A stretch of DNA of 64,000 nucleotides from Clostridium_AD frigoriphilum (GCF_036541405.1 NZ_JAZHFS010000004.1:124001-188000), one strand, 5' to 3'. Shown: positions 27,544 through 36,929, numbered from the stretch's first letter. A program made the numbers and translations. Notes: generated from the sequence alone by a model not told the origin.

Positions 27544-29874
27544 ATGGAATATATTAGTAAACAGATTAAAAAAGATTTCATGAAAAATAAGAGTTATGTA
27601 CTGGTGATAGTTTTAATGGCTCTGTTTACGACATCAATGTTTTTATTTATTAGATATTCAGTCGATAAGAATGTAACAAATGTAAATGATTATATTCAAG
27701 CATATAATCAAGAAGATTTCCGATTCAAAGTGGATGTATTTTATGATAGACAATTGCGGCAGGACATTATCCGGAAATATAATATATCAGACGAAGACAT
27801 AAAAAAATATGGAATTGAAACCATTATAAAAAATAAAAATATAGATGTTTCTGAATTCGAAACCCAGCTAGCAAAAAAGTTAGGAAATAAATATAGTTTT
27901 ATGTTTGCTAAAAGATCAATAAAAAAGATTGTGACCAGTTACAAAACATATTATTTTATTAACAATCTAACAGATGTTAATAAAACTAATCTCTTAGAAG
28001 GAAGACTTCCGAAAAAGGATAATGAAATAGCAGTTCTTCCTGGATATGCAAAAAAAAATGGAGTGAATATTGGAGACACTATCAAAATAAATAACACCAC
28101 CTATACAATTACAGGTTATATTTATTTACCAGATTATGTAGCATTTGTGCCATACGGTGAACTGGAACAAACATTTGATAATGCTTCCTTTGTAATTGCT
28201 GGTGGCAATACATTTAATCTGATATCTGGAAACTTAACGGAATATTTCTGTGGTAAATATAATAAAAATGTGGATGCTCGAGCTATAAAAAGTAATATAA
28301 ATAATAATAAGAGTTTTAAATACTTTGAAGAATCTTCCAAAATTGATGGAGATTCACTTCCAACTATGGGGCTTAACTCAAATAGATCATTAGCATTTAC
28401 ATTTTTGCTATCATTTTTAGTTGTAACTGTATATGTATATTCCATGTTATATAAAAAGTTTATCCAGTTATATAGAAAAAAATTTGGATTGTATAAAGCA
28501 TTAGGATTTACTACAGGTAAAATTGTTAAAGTATTGCTTGGCTGTACACTTCCATATATATTTATCGGAAACATCTTAGGAACAGTTACCGGCTACTTTT
28601 TATCGTCGGTCCTAGTTAATCGCTTTGTAGAAACTTATTGTTTTGATGGATTTACAAAGGGATGTAATATAAGTACCTATGCATTGGGTATATTTTCATT
28701 GCCGGTAATCAATATCATTGTGATTTTAATATATGTATACCTTTTTTATAAAGAAGATGCATCATTATTAATGAAAAGTAAAGTTATAAAAAACAAGATG
28801 GGTTTATATACATCTTTCTGTAATGTATTATGCAGATTGGTTCCTGAAAAGAATAAAGTTTCTTATAGAATACTATTTAGAAAAAAATCAAATATCATAA
28901 TGAGCTTTGGAGCTGTAGCAATAGTAAGTACGTTATTTGTAACAAGTATATCACTCTACAGATCAAGTGGATATGCAATGGATAATCAGTTTGAAGGTGT
29001 TAGCTATAAAGCAAAAGCGATTAGCGAGGTATACACGAATGACAGGGATGATTACGAAGACTTTATTCAAGTATCAGCAGAACTTTTAATGAAGGATGAG
29101 AAAAATAATTTCGACATTATTGGACTTCAAAGAAACAGTAAATATATGAAATTGCGTAATGAAAGCAAGGAAATAACAATAGTTAAAGATAGTTTTATTA
29201 TATCAAAAGGCGTAAGTATTTTATACAATTTAAAAAAGGGAGATCAGATTAATTTAAAGCTAAATGGATTGTCAAATAATGAAACAATAACAGATGTATG
29301 TAGCAATGGTGGTACTTTTATGGTATACACAAGCAAAGAAAAGCTTGCAGGAATGTTGGGTGTGTCAAAAATGGTACATAATGGAGTTTTCTATTCTACA
29401 GATACAATAAAAGCAAGTAATAATTATACTAAGATAATAACCCTTGATGAAGAAAAGACAGTTATAAAAGTAGGTTCTTCTTCAAATCAATCAAGTGCCA
29501 TTATAAATCAGGTAATCGCGGTTATCTCCGGCCTTGTCTTGTTCTACCTTGCAATACAAGCTGGTTTTCAGGATAGTGAAAAGGACATATTGATAATGCG
29601 TAAATTAGGTTATTCTGGTAAAGAAATTTTCAAGATGATTATAGATGTTTACAAAGGATTAATCATTATGTTTTATTTACTGACATATCCAGTAGCCATG
29701 TATATATCGAAATCTATACATGTAAGTATATCAAAACAAACGAATGATTATATACCATTTTCTACCAATATATTTATATTTGTCGCAGGATTTATTTTAA
29801 TACTTACCTGTTACGAGTTAATTGTAACTTGTTTTAAGCTACAAATGAGCAAAAAATTAAATCAATTACAGTAG
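27544..29874 (+). CDS. FtsX-type ABC permease, two-domain
   Basis: This 776-residue permease has an N-terminal helix (about 19-36), a large extracellular domain, an FtsX bundle (about 280-410), then a second helix (about 455-475), a second extracellular domain and a C-terminal FtsX bundle (about 650-770). This is the double MacB_PCD-FtsX layout, different from the BceB layout. There is no local kinase. Possible roles are lipoprotein or peptide export or immunity; not assignable from sequence. Confidence 0.85.
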   Translation: MEYISKQIKKDFMKNKSYVLVIVLMALFTTSMFLFIRYSVDKNVTNVNDYIQAYNQEDFRFKVDVFYDRQLRQDIIRKYNISDEDIKKYGIETIIKNKNIDVSEFETQLAKKLGNKYSFMFAKRSIKKIVTSYKTYYFINNLTDVNKTNLLEGRLPKKDNEIAVLPGYAKKNGVNIGDTIKINNTTYTITGYIYLPDYVAFVPYGELEQTFDNASFVIAGGNTFNLISGNLTEYFCGKYNKNVDARAIKSNINNNKSFKYFEESSKIDGDSLPTMGLNSNRSLAFTFLLSFLVVTVYVYSMLYKKFIQLYRKKFGLYKALGFTTGKIVKVLLGCTLPYIFIGNILGTVTGYFLSSVLVNRFVETYCFDGFTKGCNISTYALGIFSLPVINIIVILIYVYLFYKEDASLLMKSKVIKNKMGLYTSFCNVLCRLVPEKNKVSYRILFRKKSNIIMSFGAVAIVSTLFVTSISLYRSSGYAMDNQFEGVSYKAKAISEVYTNDRDDYEDFIQVSAELLMKDEKNNFDIIGLQRNSKYMKLRNESKEITIVKDSFIISKGVSILYNLKKGDQINLKLNGLSNNETITDVCSNGGTFMVYTSKEKLAGMLGVSKMVHNGVFYSTDTIKASNNYTKIITLDEEKTVIKVGSSSNQSSAIINQVIAVISGLVLFYLAIQAGFQDSEKDILIMRKLGYSGKEIFKMIIDVYKGLIIMFYLLTYPVAMYISKSIHVSISKQTNDYIPFSTNIFIFVAGFILILTCYELIVTCFKLQMSKKLNQLQ

Positions 29875-29946
29875 AATAGCTTTACATAAGAGATTGATTT
29901 CTACTATTTTATTCTTTCCAGTACCCAGAATGATTAAGAGAAAAAT

Positions 29947-29980
29947 AAAATGACGTGAAACCAAAATTCACGTCATTTTT
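29947..29980 (+). terminator. Bidirectional terminator between exporter and MerR-type genes
   Basis: Stem AAAATGACGTGAA with TTCACGTCATTTT, loop 7 bases, T-run after it and A-run before it, so it can end both the plus-strand exporter and the minus-strand MerR gene. Confidence 0.85.
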
Positions 29981-30074
29981 CATGTTCTATACCCTCATTC
30001 AAATTTAATATATATAATAAATACTTAACTTCATATATTAGTATCTAATTGAGAATAAACAATACTTTTATCCG

Positions 30075-31271
30075 TTACTTATTATTTTCAGCATAAAATT
30101 TTAAAGCTTCTCCCATAAATTTAGATGAACCACTGCCATATTTCTTGTCCATTACTTTGATATACATAGGATTTGACAAATAAAGTTCTGCTGTATAACC
30201 CCAATGATTTTCTCCCTCATCTACTTTTAAAGTTTCATTTATTTTTCGGTTCTCATTTGCTATTTGAGAAACAATTTGTTGAATCTCTTTTGAAGTAGTG
30301 TCTTTACTTAAGTCCGATCCAAGTTTTTTATATAGTGTTTCTATTTTAGGCTCATAATCTCCCAAATAAATTTTTAAAGCTTTTCCCATAAATTTAGACG
30401 AACCCTCTCCATATTTTTTATCCATTGATTCTATCCACGACATGCCACTTCCATCATAGTTTTTTTCTAAGCCCTTAGGAAATTCCAACAAAAGTTTCAC
30501 CATAATGTTCCAATAATAATCTCCAAGCTCATTTTTAAAAACTTCATAATCTCTTTTAGCTATACCCGTTATTTCACCCGCAATATCTTGAATTTCATCT
30601 GAAGAAGGATCTTTACTTAAGTCAGCTGTAAGTTTTTTATATAGCTCTTTTAATTTAGGATGTCTATCATAAATACACTCTTTTTTAAAATCATCAATTT
30701 GTTCTGCTTTAGTCATTGCATCACTATTAAAAATTTTCTTCATAGATTCCACATATTTTTTTATACTTCCATATTCCTTTACAGCCATTTTAGCAATTTC
30801 AGTTTCTTTAGATTTACATGTTTCAATTAATTCATCATATTTATCCATACTGCCATAAGATTTAATTATAATGTCTTTGTGTTCAGTTTTAAACCCTTCT
30901 AGTGCATTATAATATTCACTCATATCAAATTCTTTAAAACTCATTGTATTTTCTCCTTTTAATGTTTTATTTACAAGATCTATTAAACCATTTAATCTGT
31001 TGCGCTTTAAAATAAGCAACTTTTCATGACTTTTTAGTGCTTGCATTTTATCAAAGTGGGCACTAGCCATGATTTCTTTAACTTCTTTCAAAGGTATATC
31101 AAGTTCCTTAAAGAATAAAATTTGTTGCAAGGTTTCAAAAGCTTCATCGTCATAAAGTCTGTAACCTGAGTCTGTGAAATTACTTGGTTTTAGCAATCCT
31201 ATTTTATCGTAGTAATGTAGCATGCGCACACTTATTCCTGTCAAATCCGAAACTTGTTTTATTGTTTTCAT
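30075..31271 (-). CDS. MerR-family regulator with duplicated TipAS-like ligand domains
   Basis: 398 residues. The N-terminal winged helix is MerR type (TIKQVSDLTGISVRMLHYYDKIGLL, DSGYRLYDDEAF). A coiled coil spans about 80-120. The rest holds two similar units, each with the pattern LYKKL.DLSKD...EIQ and ending MDKKYG.GSSKFMG.ALK.Y (ends near 295 and at the C-terminus), like the TipAS antibiotic-binding domain of TipA. TipA-type proteins bind thiopeptides or other hydrophobic drugs and activate genes, often their own. ATG 31271 has GGAGG upstream; an upstream in-frame ATG has none. Confidence 0.85.
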   Translation of the reverse strand: MKTIKQVSDLTGISVRMLHYYDKIGLLKPSNFTDSGYRLYDDEAFETLQQILFFKELDIPLKEVKEIMASAHFDKMQALKSHEKLLILKRNRLNGLIDLVNKTLKGENTMSFKEFDMSEYYNALEGFKTEHKDIIIKSYGSMDKYDELIETCKSKETEIAKMAVKEYGSIKKYVESMKKIFNSDAMTKAEQIDDFKKECIYDRHPKLKELYKKLTADLSKDPSSDEIQDIAGEITGIAKRDYEVFKNELGDYYWNIMVKLLLEFPKGLEKNYDGSGMSWIESMDKKYGEGSSKFMGKALKIYLGDYEPKIETLYKKLGSDLSKDTTSKEIQQIVSQIANENRKINETLKVDEGENHWGYTAELYLSNPMYIKVMDKKYGSGSSKFMGEALKFYAENNK

Positions 31272-31364
31272 TGCTGCACCTCCAACTTTGATTTTAAAGC
31301 TATCAATACTGCCAGACACTCTGCCGGCCATGAGTTTTTGTCAATATACTTAAGCTCTATTTTT

Positions 31365-31395
31365 ATATTACACTATGACACTGTGTTAGGGTCAA
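31365..31395 (-). promoter_or_regulatory. MerR-type promoter with 19-bp spacer
   Basis: Minus-strand TTGACC (31390-31395) and TAATAT (31365-31370) are separated by exactly 19 bases, the hallmark of promoters activated by MerR proteins. The spacer holds an imperfect dyad centred on CACAGTGTC. It lies about 95 bases upstream of the MerR-family ATG, pointing to autoactivation when ligand is bound. Confidence 0.7.
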
Positions 31396-31586
31396 CACTT
31401 TTTTACAACTTTTTTATGAGCATCTAATTTAGTTAGAGAAAATAATTTAAATCACTTTAAATAAGATGTATAAGCCTGAGTGAAAAATATAATTATACGA
31501 TTTAACATATTAAGGTAGTCTATTAATATACTATTAGTGTGGTATATAATATTAATAATTTATTTCTATTATGGAACACGGCAATA

Positions 31587-31600
31587 TGAAATCGTTCTCA
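31587..31600 (+). promoter_or_regulatory. CcpA cre site upstream of the sugar importer
   Basis: TGAAATCGTTCTCA fits TGNAANCGNTNNCA at every fixed position. It lies about 97 bases upstream of the binding-protein ATG, downstream of a TATAAT-like box near 31545, so carbon catabolite repression is likely. The 365-base gap 31332-31696 otherwise holds the MerR-type promoter and AT-rich sequence. Confidence 0.55.
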
Positions 31601-31696
31601 CAACATTGCATATCAGTATTAATAAATATCTTAAAGTTACAAAGTCCTACTATTTTAAATCACTTAAAATTTAAAAAAGAAAGAGGGATGTAAACA

Positions 31697-33010
31697 ATGA
31701 GAATGAAAAAAATATTTTGTCTTCTAATAACCGGAATTATGCTTACTAGTCTATCTGCATGTGGTAAAAAAGATAGTAAATCCACAGTTGCTACTGCAAC
31801 GAAGGAAAGCACCAAAAGTACAGGGAAAGACATACACATTGCATCATGGAACAATGCAGCAGATAATTTAACAACGATTGCAAAAGCTTTCAATCTAACA
31901 CATGAAGGTAGCGGCAAGGTTATTATTGATTATGCAGATAGTGATTATTCAAAACTTAAACCTACACTTGCTTCGGGTAGTGGTGTACCTGATATTTTTC
32001 AAACTCAAAATCGTGATATACCTGCATTTTATAACAATTATGGGTTAAAGTCATTTGCTGATATAAGTGATATTGTTAACCCGGATTCTGCAAATTGGGT
32101 AGATTTTGCATTAGAGACATGTAAAGCAAAGGACGGTAAATACTATTCAATTCCATGGGATATCGGACCAGTTGCCCTGTACTATAGAACTGATGTATTT
32201 AAAGCTGCCGGAATTGATGTTTCCACATTAACAACTTGGGATAAATATATTGAGGCAGGCAAAAAAATAAAAACAAAAGGTAATTATTATTTAGAAGCAT
32301 ACAATTTTAACGGTTCTACTTGTCAAGATGAATTTATGATTTATCTAAATCAATTAGGAGGACAATATTATGATAAGGATGGTAAAGTAAACTTAGCATC
32401 TGAGCAAATGATTAAAGCCTCAAATTTAATTAATAAAATGGCTGATGCAAAAGTTGCTATGGATATTCCAAATGCATGGGATGATAGGATTAAAGCAATT
32501 AATGATAATAAATTAGTAGCATTCGCGTATCCAGGTTGGTTCATGGGAACAATGAAAAATTCATGTGCAACTACTTCTGGTAAATGGGGTATTATTAAAA
32601 TGCCTGCTTTTGAAGAAGGAGGAAACTCTTATGCTAATGCTGGAGGTTCTATACTAGCTGTTTCTGCTAAAACTGTAAATTTACCTTTGGCAAAAGAGTT
32701 TTTATCATATGCAATGAAAACTAACGAAGGTAACGATGTAAACATGAAATTTGGTGAGTTCCCTTCATACAAACCTGCATATGAAACAGAATTTTTCAAA
32801 TCTAAAAATGAATATTATGGCGGCGTGGAAGTTGGTACTATTTTCTCGAAATTAACTGGTGCTAAAGCAACTACTTGGGGTCCTTACTTTACAGATGTTT
32901 CAGCTGGTTTAAAAACTGCTGCTGGTAATATATTAGCTAACAAAATGGATCCTAAAACTGCTTTAGATGCAGCAACAAAAGCTGCCCAGAATACAATAGA
33001 TGCTAAATAA
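31697..33010 (+). CDS. Sugar ABC transporter substrate-binding lipoprotein
   Basis: This 437-residue family-1 binding protein has a signal peptide ending in lipobox LSAC (Cys22). ASGSGVPDIFQTQ near residue 95, the WDKYIEAGKKI segment and the late LPLAKEFLSYAMKTNEG are typical of multiple-sugar or disaccharide binders. ATG with a GAGGG site. It heads an operon with two permeases; the ligand cannot be told. Confidence 0.9.
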   Translation: MRMKKIFCLLITGIMLTSLSACGKKDSKSTVATATKESTKSTGKDIHIASWNNAADNLTTIAKAFNLTHEGSGKVIIDYADSDYSKLKPTLASGSGVPDIFQTQNRDIPAFYNNYGLKSFADISDIVNPDSANWVDFALETCKAKDGKYYSIPWDIGPVALYYRTDVFKAAGIDVSTLTTWDKYIEAGKKIKTKGNYYLEAYNFNGSTCQDEFMIYLNQLGGQYYDKDGKVNLASEQMIKASNLINKMADAKVAMDIPNAWDDRIKAINDNKLVAFAYPGWFMGTMKNSCATTSGKWGIIKMPAFEEGGNSYANAGGSILAVSAKTVNLPLAKEFLSYAMKTNEGNDVNMKFGEFPSYKPAYETEFFKSKNEYYGGVEVGTIFSKLTGAKATTWGPYFTDVSAGLKTAAGNILANKMDPKTALDAATKAAQNTIDAK

Positions 33011-33046
33011 CTTTATTAAACCATAAAACTTTCATTCATATGTAAT

Positions 33047-33086
33047 GAAAGCTTTGTACCATACATAGGTACGAAGCTTTTATTTT
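33047..33086 (+). terminator. Attenuator-like hairpin between binding protein and permeases
   Basis: Stem AAGCTTTGTACC with GGTACGAAGCTT (one internal G-T pair), loop 7 bases, then TTTTATTTTT. A smaller hairpin (CTTTCATT with AATGAAAG) precedes it. Partial termination here would give more binding protein than permease, the usual stoichiometry in sugar importers. Confidence 0.7.
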
Positions 33087-33121
33087 TAAAACTTCCATAA
33101 TAAGAAAGGAAGGTGATCATT

Positions 33122-33988
33122 TTGAAAGAAAACACCAAAAGAAAGATAATACCATGGATGTTCTTAGCGCCATTTCTAATTATATTTTTAACTTTTATGG
33201 TATATCCAATCATTTATTCACTTGCAATTAGTTTTACAAAATACAGAGGTGGAGAATTCGTTCCTGTTGGATTATCTAACTTTAAATTTGTTTTAACGGA
33301 TCCTACTTTTCTAAAGGCAATTAAAAATACATTTACAATTTTGATTATTCAAGTTCCGATTCAAACTATGCTTGCACTTGTAATAGCAAATTTTTTAAAT
33401 AGCAGGAACTTGAAATTCAAAGGATTTTTTAGAATGTTTGTATTTATGCCTGTACTTATAGATACAGTAAGTTATTCTATTGTATTTTTACTCTTCTTTA
33501 GCAATAGTAAAGATGGTTTAATTAATAGTTTAATTAGTATGTTAGGTGGATCATCCGTTGAATGGATGAATGTAGCATGGTTATCAAAGATTGTAATTAT
33601 TACTGCATTAACCTGGAGATGGACAGGTTATAACGCCATTATCATCTTAAGTGGTCTACAAAATATAGCTGCTGATTTATATGAGGCAGCCTCTATCGAT
33701 GGAGCTACTAAAATAAAACAGTTTTTTTCGATAACATTACCAGGGGTAAAACCAGTGTTACTGTTTTCAGTAGTTTTATCAGTAAACGGGGTACTTCAGT
33801 TATTCACAGAGACAAACTTAATTACTAGAGGCGGGCCTGTTGATGGAACTTTAACAATTGTTCAATATTTATACAATACGGGATTTGTTTCATTTAACTA
33901 TGGGGTTTCATCTGCTGGGGCATATATTCTTGCGGTTATGATTGCTATTTTAACCTTTATTCAGATGAAAGTGACGAAAGGAGATTAA
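33122..33988 (+). CDS. Sugar ABC permease, MalF-like
   Basis: 288 residues, six helices, EAA loop YEAASIDGATKIKQFFSITLPGVKP. I choose TTG 33122 (MKENTKRK...) because AAGGAAGG lies 8 bases upstream, whereas the in-frame GTG 33113 overlaps that site. It pairs with the next permease. No ATPase gene follows. Confidence 0.9.
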   Translation: MKENTKRKIIPWMFLAPFLIIFLTFMVYPIIYSLAISFTKYRGGEFVPVGLSNFKFVLTDPTFLKAIKNTFTILIIQVPIQTMLALVIANFLNSRNLKFKGFFRMFVFMPVLIDTVSYSIVFLLFFSNSKDGLINSLISMLGGSSVEWMNVAWLSKIVIITALTWRWTGYNAIIILSGLQNIAADLYEAASIDGATKIKQFFSITLPGVKPVLLFSVVLSVNGVLQLFTETNLITRGGPVDGTLTIVQYLYNTGFVSFNYGVSSAGAYILAVMIAILTFIQMKVTKGD

Positions 33989-33991
33989 GTT

Positions 33992-34834
33992 ATGGCTGAA
34001 ATAAAAAAATCTAAAAGCGTAAAAGGGTCTGGACTTGTTTATGTTATATTAACAATTGTTGCTATAGTATGTTTCTTTCCGTTTGTATGGACTATCATTG
34101 CATCATCTCATACAAACACGCAAATTTTCCAGAGTTCTAAATCATTTGTTATAGGAACGAACTCTATTAAAAATTACATCAACCTTATGGCATTCTCTAA
34201 TATTTGGAGAAATTTGTTTAACAGTATTTTTATTGCCACAGTATATACGATTTTAGTCTGTATAATTGATTCAATGGCTGCCTTTGCATTTTCTAAATAT
34301 AAATTTAAAGGAAGGGACGTTCTTTTCTTTATTTGTGTATGCTCCATGTTCATACCACAGCAAGTTACATTAGTCCCCCTTTTCATGCAACTTTCAGCAA
34401 TGAATTTAATTAGCAGTCCATCAGCAGTTATTTTGCCGGCACTTGCTAGTATCTTCGGAGTATTCTTAATGCGTCAGAACCTTATGGCGTTCCCGGATGA
34501 ACTTATGGAATCCGCAAGAATCGACGGAGCTAATGATTTCAGGATGTTTTTTCAGATTGTCGTACCAACTATGAAACCAGCATTTACTTCTTTAGCTATT
34601 TTATCATTTGTTCAACAATGGGGTAATTATTTATGGCCATTGATTGTTCTAAATACTAAAGATTCTTTTACTATCCCGCTAGTTTTAGCATTAATGCGGG
34701 CTGGTGGAAATATAGTAGATTATGGTGCTATTATGGTTGGAGCTGTTATGGCATTAGTTCCAGTACTTGTATTATTTCTCTTTTTTCAGAAGAATTTTAT
34801 ACAAGGTATGCTTAGTGGATCTTTAAAAGGATAA
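33992..34834 (+). CDS. Sugar ABC permease, MalG-like
   Basis: 280 residues, six helices, EAA loop MESARIDGANDFRMFFQIVVPTMKP and the C-terminal FIQGMLSGSLKG typical of MalG-type subunits. Start ATG after AAGGAG, 4 bases past the previous gene's stop. It ends the importer operon; the lack of an ATPase gene suggests use of a shared MsmX-like ATPase. Confidence 0.92.
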   Translation: MAEIKKSKSVKGSGLVYVILTIVAIVCFFPFVWTIIASSHTNTQIFQSSKSFVIGTNSIKNYINLMAFSNIWRNLFNSIFIATVYTILVCIIDSMAAFAFSKYKFKGRDVLFFICVCSMFIPQQVTLVPLFMQLSAMNLISSPSAVILPALASIFGVFLMRQNLMAFPDELMESARIDGANDFRMFFQIVVPTMKPAFTSLAILSFVQQWGNYLWPLIVLNTKDSFTIPLVLALMRAGGNIVDYGAIMVGAVMALVPVLVLFLFFQKNFIQGMLSGSLKG

Positions 34835-34886
34835 GATAATATTTCAAAAAAATGAATTTTATTTTAAAAAATAATTCATAAAACTA

Positions 34887-34915
34887 TTGACGAATTATAA
34901 AATACGAAGTAAAAT
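34887..34915 (+). promoter_or_regulatory. Promoter of the T-box leader and asparagine synthetase
   Basis: TTGACG (34887-34892) and TAAAAT (34910-34915) are separated by exactly 17 bases, close to the sigma-A consensus. The start of transcription would fall near 34922, just before the T-box stem I, which makes asnB independent of the upstream importer. Confidence 0.75.
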
Positions 34916-34921
34916 GAAAGG

Positions 34922-35230
34922 AATTCAAAAACAAAATTCATATAATCAATATAAAAGCCTTGATGGGAAGAGTAGTTATTATGAAATAGTCAAAGCGAAT
35001 CAGTGGTGGTGAGAGACTGATACTAATCAAATGGTGAAGAACATCCCGGAGCTTCCAAACGAAATTTATTAAGAGTAGTATTGGACGGAGCCAAACCGTT
35101 ACATCTTGGACAGTATCGAATTTATATTAATTCCGTACTGATTAAAGTGAGCTTTTTAAGCTAATTTAGGTGGTACCGCGGAAGTATAAGTCTTTCGTCC
35201 TATTTTTTATAGGATGAGGGCTTTTTTTTG
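34922..35230 (+). ncRNA. T-box riboswitch, probably tRNA-Asn responsive
   Basis: The canonical T-box core AGGTGGTACCGCGG is at 35168-35181, followed by a terminator hairpin (35188-35229) ending in eight Ts. Stem I runs from about 34955 to 35060. A probable specifier AAC (35040-35042, in GAAGAACATCCC) reads as asparagine, in agreement with the gene downstream. Uncharged tRNA-Asn would stabilise the antiterminator and turn on asparagine synthesis. The specifier assignment rests on manual folding. Confidence 0.9.
35188..35229 (+). terminator. Conditional terminator of the T-box
   Basis: Stem from AAGTCTTTCGTCCTAT with ATAGGATGAGGGCTT, then eight Ts. It is mutually exclusive with the antiterminator that includes the T-box core. 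Confidence 0.85.
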
Positions 35231-35248
35231 TATCTAAAATTAAGGAGG

Positions 35249-35313
35249 TTAAAGTCCTAAATGGACTTTAACGGGTAATTTGTGAGCGGATCGAGCGGGT
35301 TTAATTACCACCT
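35249..35313 (+). other. Extra structured leader between T-box and asnB
   Basis: Two further hairpins follow the T-box: TTAAAGTCC with GGACTTTAA (35249-35271) and GGTAATT with AATTACC (35274-35309). TACCACCT (35306-35313) is perfectly complementary to AGGTGGTA of the T-box core (35168-35175). A five-codon frame (ATG 35261, M-D-F-N-G) follows an AAGGAGG site at 35242 with long spacing. A regulatory role is speculation. Confidence 0.4.
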
Positions 35314-35339
35314 GTTCCGACTAAAAGGAGGATATTAAT

Positions 35340-36929
35340 ATGTGTACAATTATGTGTTATACAGGAACAGATATGAAACATGATAAATTTGCAGAGGCTC
35401 TGCAAAGAACCGAATCTAGAGGACCAGATATGACAGAGATTCTTACTTTACCGTCTGGTATTTTAGGGTTTCAAAGACTTTCTATTATGGATTTAAGTTT
35501 CAGCGGAATGCAACCATACACAAGAAATACAGATGCATCCATCTGTAACGGTGAAATTTTCGGTTTCCGTGAAATTAAGAAAGACCTAATAGAAAAAGGA
35601 CATAAGTTTATTTCTAATAGTGATTGTGAAATATTACTTCCAATGTACTATGAATATGGGCTAGATATGTTTTCAAAATTAGATGCAGAATTCGCAACTG
35701 TAATATACGATGGAAAAAAGGACACTTTCATTGCAGCAAGAGACCCAATTGGAATCCGTCCTCTCTTTTATGGTTATTCCGAATCAGGTAAAATCATATT
35801 TGCAAGTGAAGCGAAAAATTTAATTGGTCTTACGTACAAAATCATGTCATTTCCACCAGGCCATTATTATGCTGATGGTAAATTTACATGCTACTGCGAT
35901 ATCGCAGAAACTAAGGGTGCTTATTGCAATGATGACATAGAAGTTATCTGCAGCAAAATTCATGATAAATTTGTAACTGCTATAGAAAAACGTATGGATG
36001 CTGATGCTCCAGTAGGTTTCTTGTTAAGTGGAGGCCTGGACAGCTCCCTTGTATGTTCAATTGCTCAAAAAATGTATCCTGGAAAACCAATTAAAACCTT
36101 TGCCATAGGTATGACTGAAGATGCAATTGACCTTAAATATGCTCAGGAAGTTGCAGATTACATTCATAGTGATCACACAACTATATATATGACAAAAGAA
36201 GAAGTGCTTGGATCACTTGAGCAGGTTATTAAACTTCTTGGAACCTACGATATTACCACGATAAGAGCAAGTATGGGAATGTATTTGATTTGCAAGAAAA
36301 TACACGAGATTTCTGATGTCAGAGTACTTTTAACCGGTGAAATTTCTGATGAGTTATTTGGATATAAATATACTGATTTTGCTCCAAATGCAGAGGAATT
36401 TCAAAAGGAATCACAAAAGAGAATAAGAGAGCTTCATATGTACGATGTACTTCGTGCAGACCGTTGTATCAGCTCAAATTCTATAGAAGCAAGGGTACCA
36501 TTTGGCGATTTAGATTTTGTAAAATATGTTATGTCCATAGACCCTGAAAAGAAATTAAACAAATACAACATGGGTAAATACCTTTTAAGGCATTCGTTTG
36601 AAGGTGATTATCTACCAGATAATATTTTATATCGTGAAAAAGCAGCATTTAGCGATGCTGTAGGGCATTCTATGGTAGACTATTTAAAAGAATATGCCAA
36701 GGATTGCTATACTGATGAAGAATTTGAAAAACTATCTAACAAGTATAAATACAATTCTAAACCATTCACAAAAGAATCATTGTTATACAGAGAATTGTTT
36801 GAAAAATATTATCCATTACAATCAGAAATGATAGTAGACTTTTGGATGCCAAACAAAGAATGGGAAGGCTGTAACGTAAATGATCCTAGTGCCAGAATGT
36901 TGTCAAATTATGGTGCCAGTGGAAAATAA
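35340..36929 (+). CDS. asnB: Asparagine synthetase (glutamine-hydrolysing)
   Basis: 529 residues. The N-terminal glutamine amidotransferase domain begins Met-Cys, leaving the nucleophilic Cys at the mature N-terminus, with RGPD near residue 33 and CNGEIFGFREI near 69. The C-terminal synthetase domain has the PP-loop SGGLDSSLV near residue 229. It makes asparagine from aspartate, ATP and glutamine. Start ATG with AAAGGAGG. Controlled by the T-box upstream; a single-gene unit with its own terminator. Slightly shorter than the E. coli AsnB but complete. Confidence 0.95.
   Translation: MCTIMCYTGTDMKHDKFAEALQRTESRGPDMTEILTLPSGILGFQRLSIMDLSFSGMQPYTRNTDASICNGEIFGFREIKKDLIEKGHKFISNSDCEILLPMYYEYGLDMFSKLDAEFATVIYDGKKDTFIAARDPIGIRPLFYGYSESGKIIFASEAKNLIGLTYKIMSFPPGHYYADGKFTCYCDIAETKGAYCNDDIEVICSKIHDKFVTAIEKRMDADAPVGFLLSGGLDSSLVCSIAQKMYPGKPIKTFAIGMTEDAIDLKYAQEVADYIHSDHTTIYMTKEEVLGSLEQVIKLLGTYDITTIRASMGMYLICKKIHEISDVRVLLTGEISDELFGYKYTDFAPNAEEFQKESQKRIRELHMYDVLRADRCISSNSIEARVPFGDLDFVKYVMSIDPEKKLNKYNMGKYLLRHSFEGDYLPDNILYREKAAFSDAVGHSMVDYLKEYAKDCYTDEEFEKLSNKYKYNSKPFTKESLLYRELFEKYYPLQSEMIVDFWMPNKEWEGCNVNDPSARMLSNYGASGK

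Noticed and set aside
28134..28574. 146-codon minus-strand frame opposite the FtsX-type permease
   Set aside because: Antisense shadow of a clear membrane protein; no ribosome binding site and no recognisable domain.
31697..36929. Importer and asparagine synthetase as one operon
   Set aside because: A near-consensus promoter and a T-box with its own terminator lie between them, so they are separate units.
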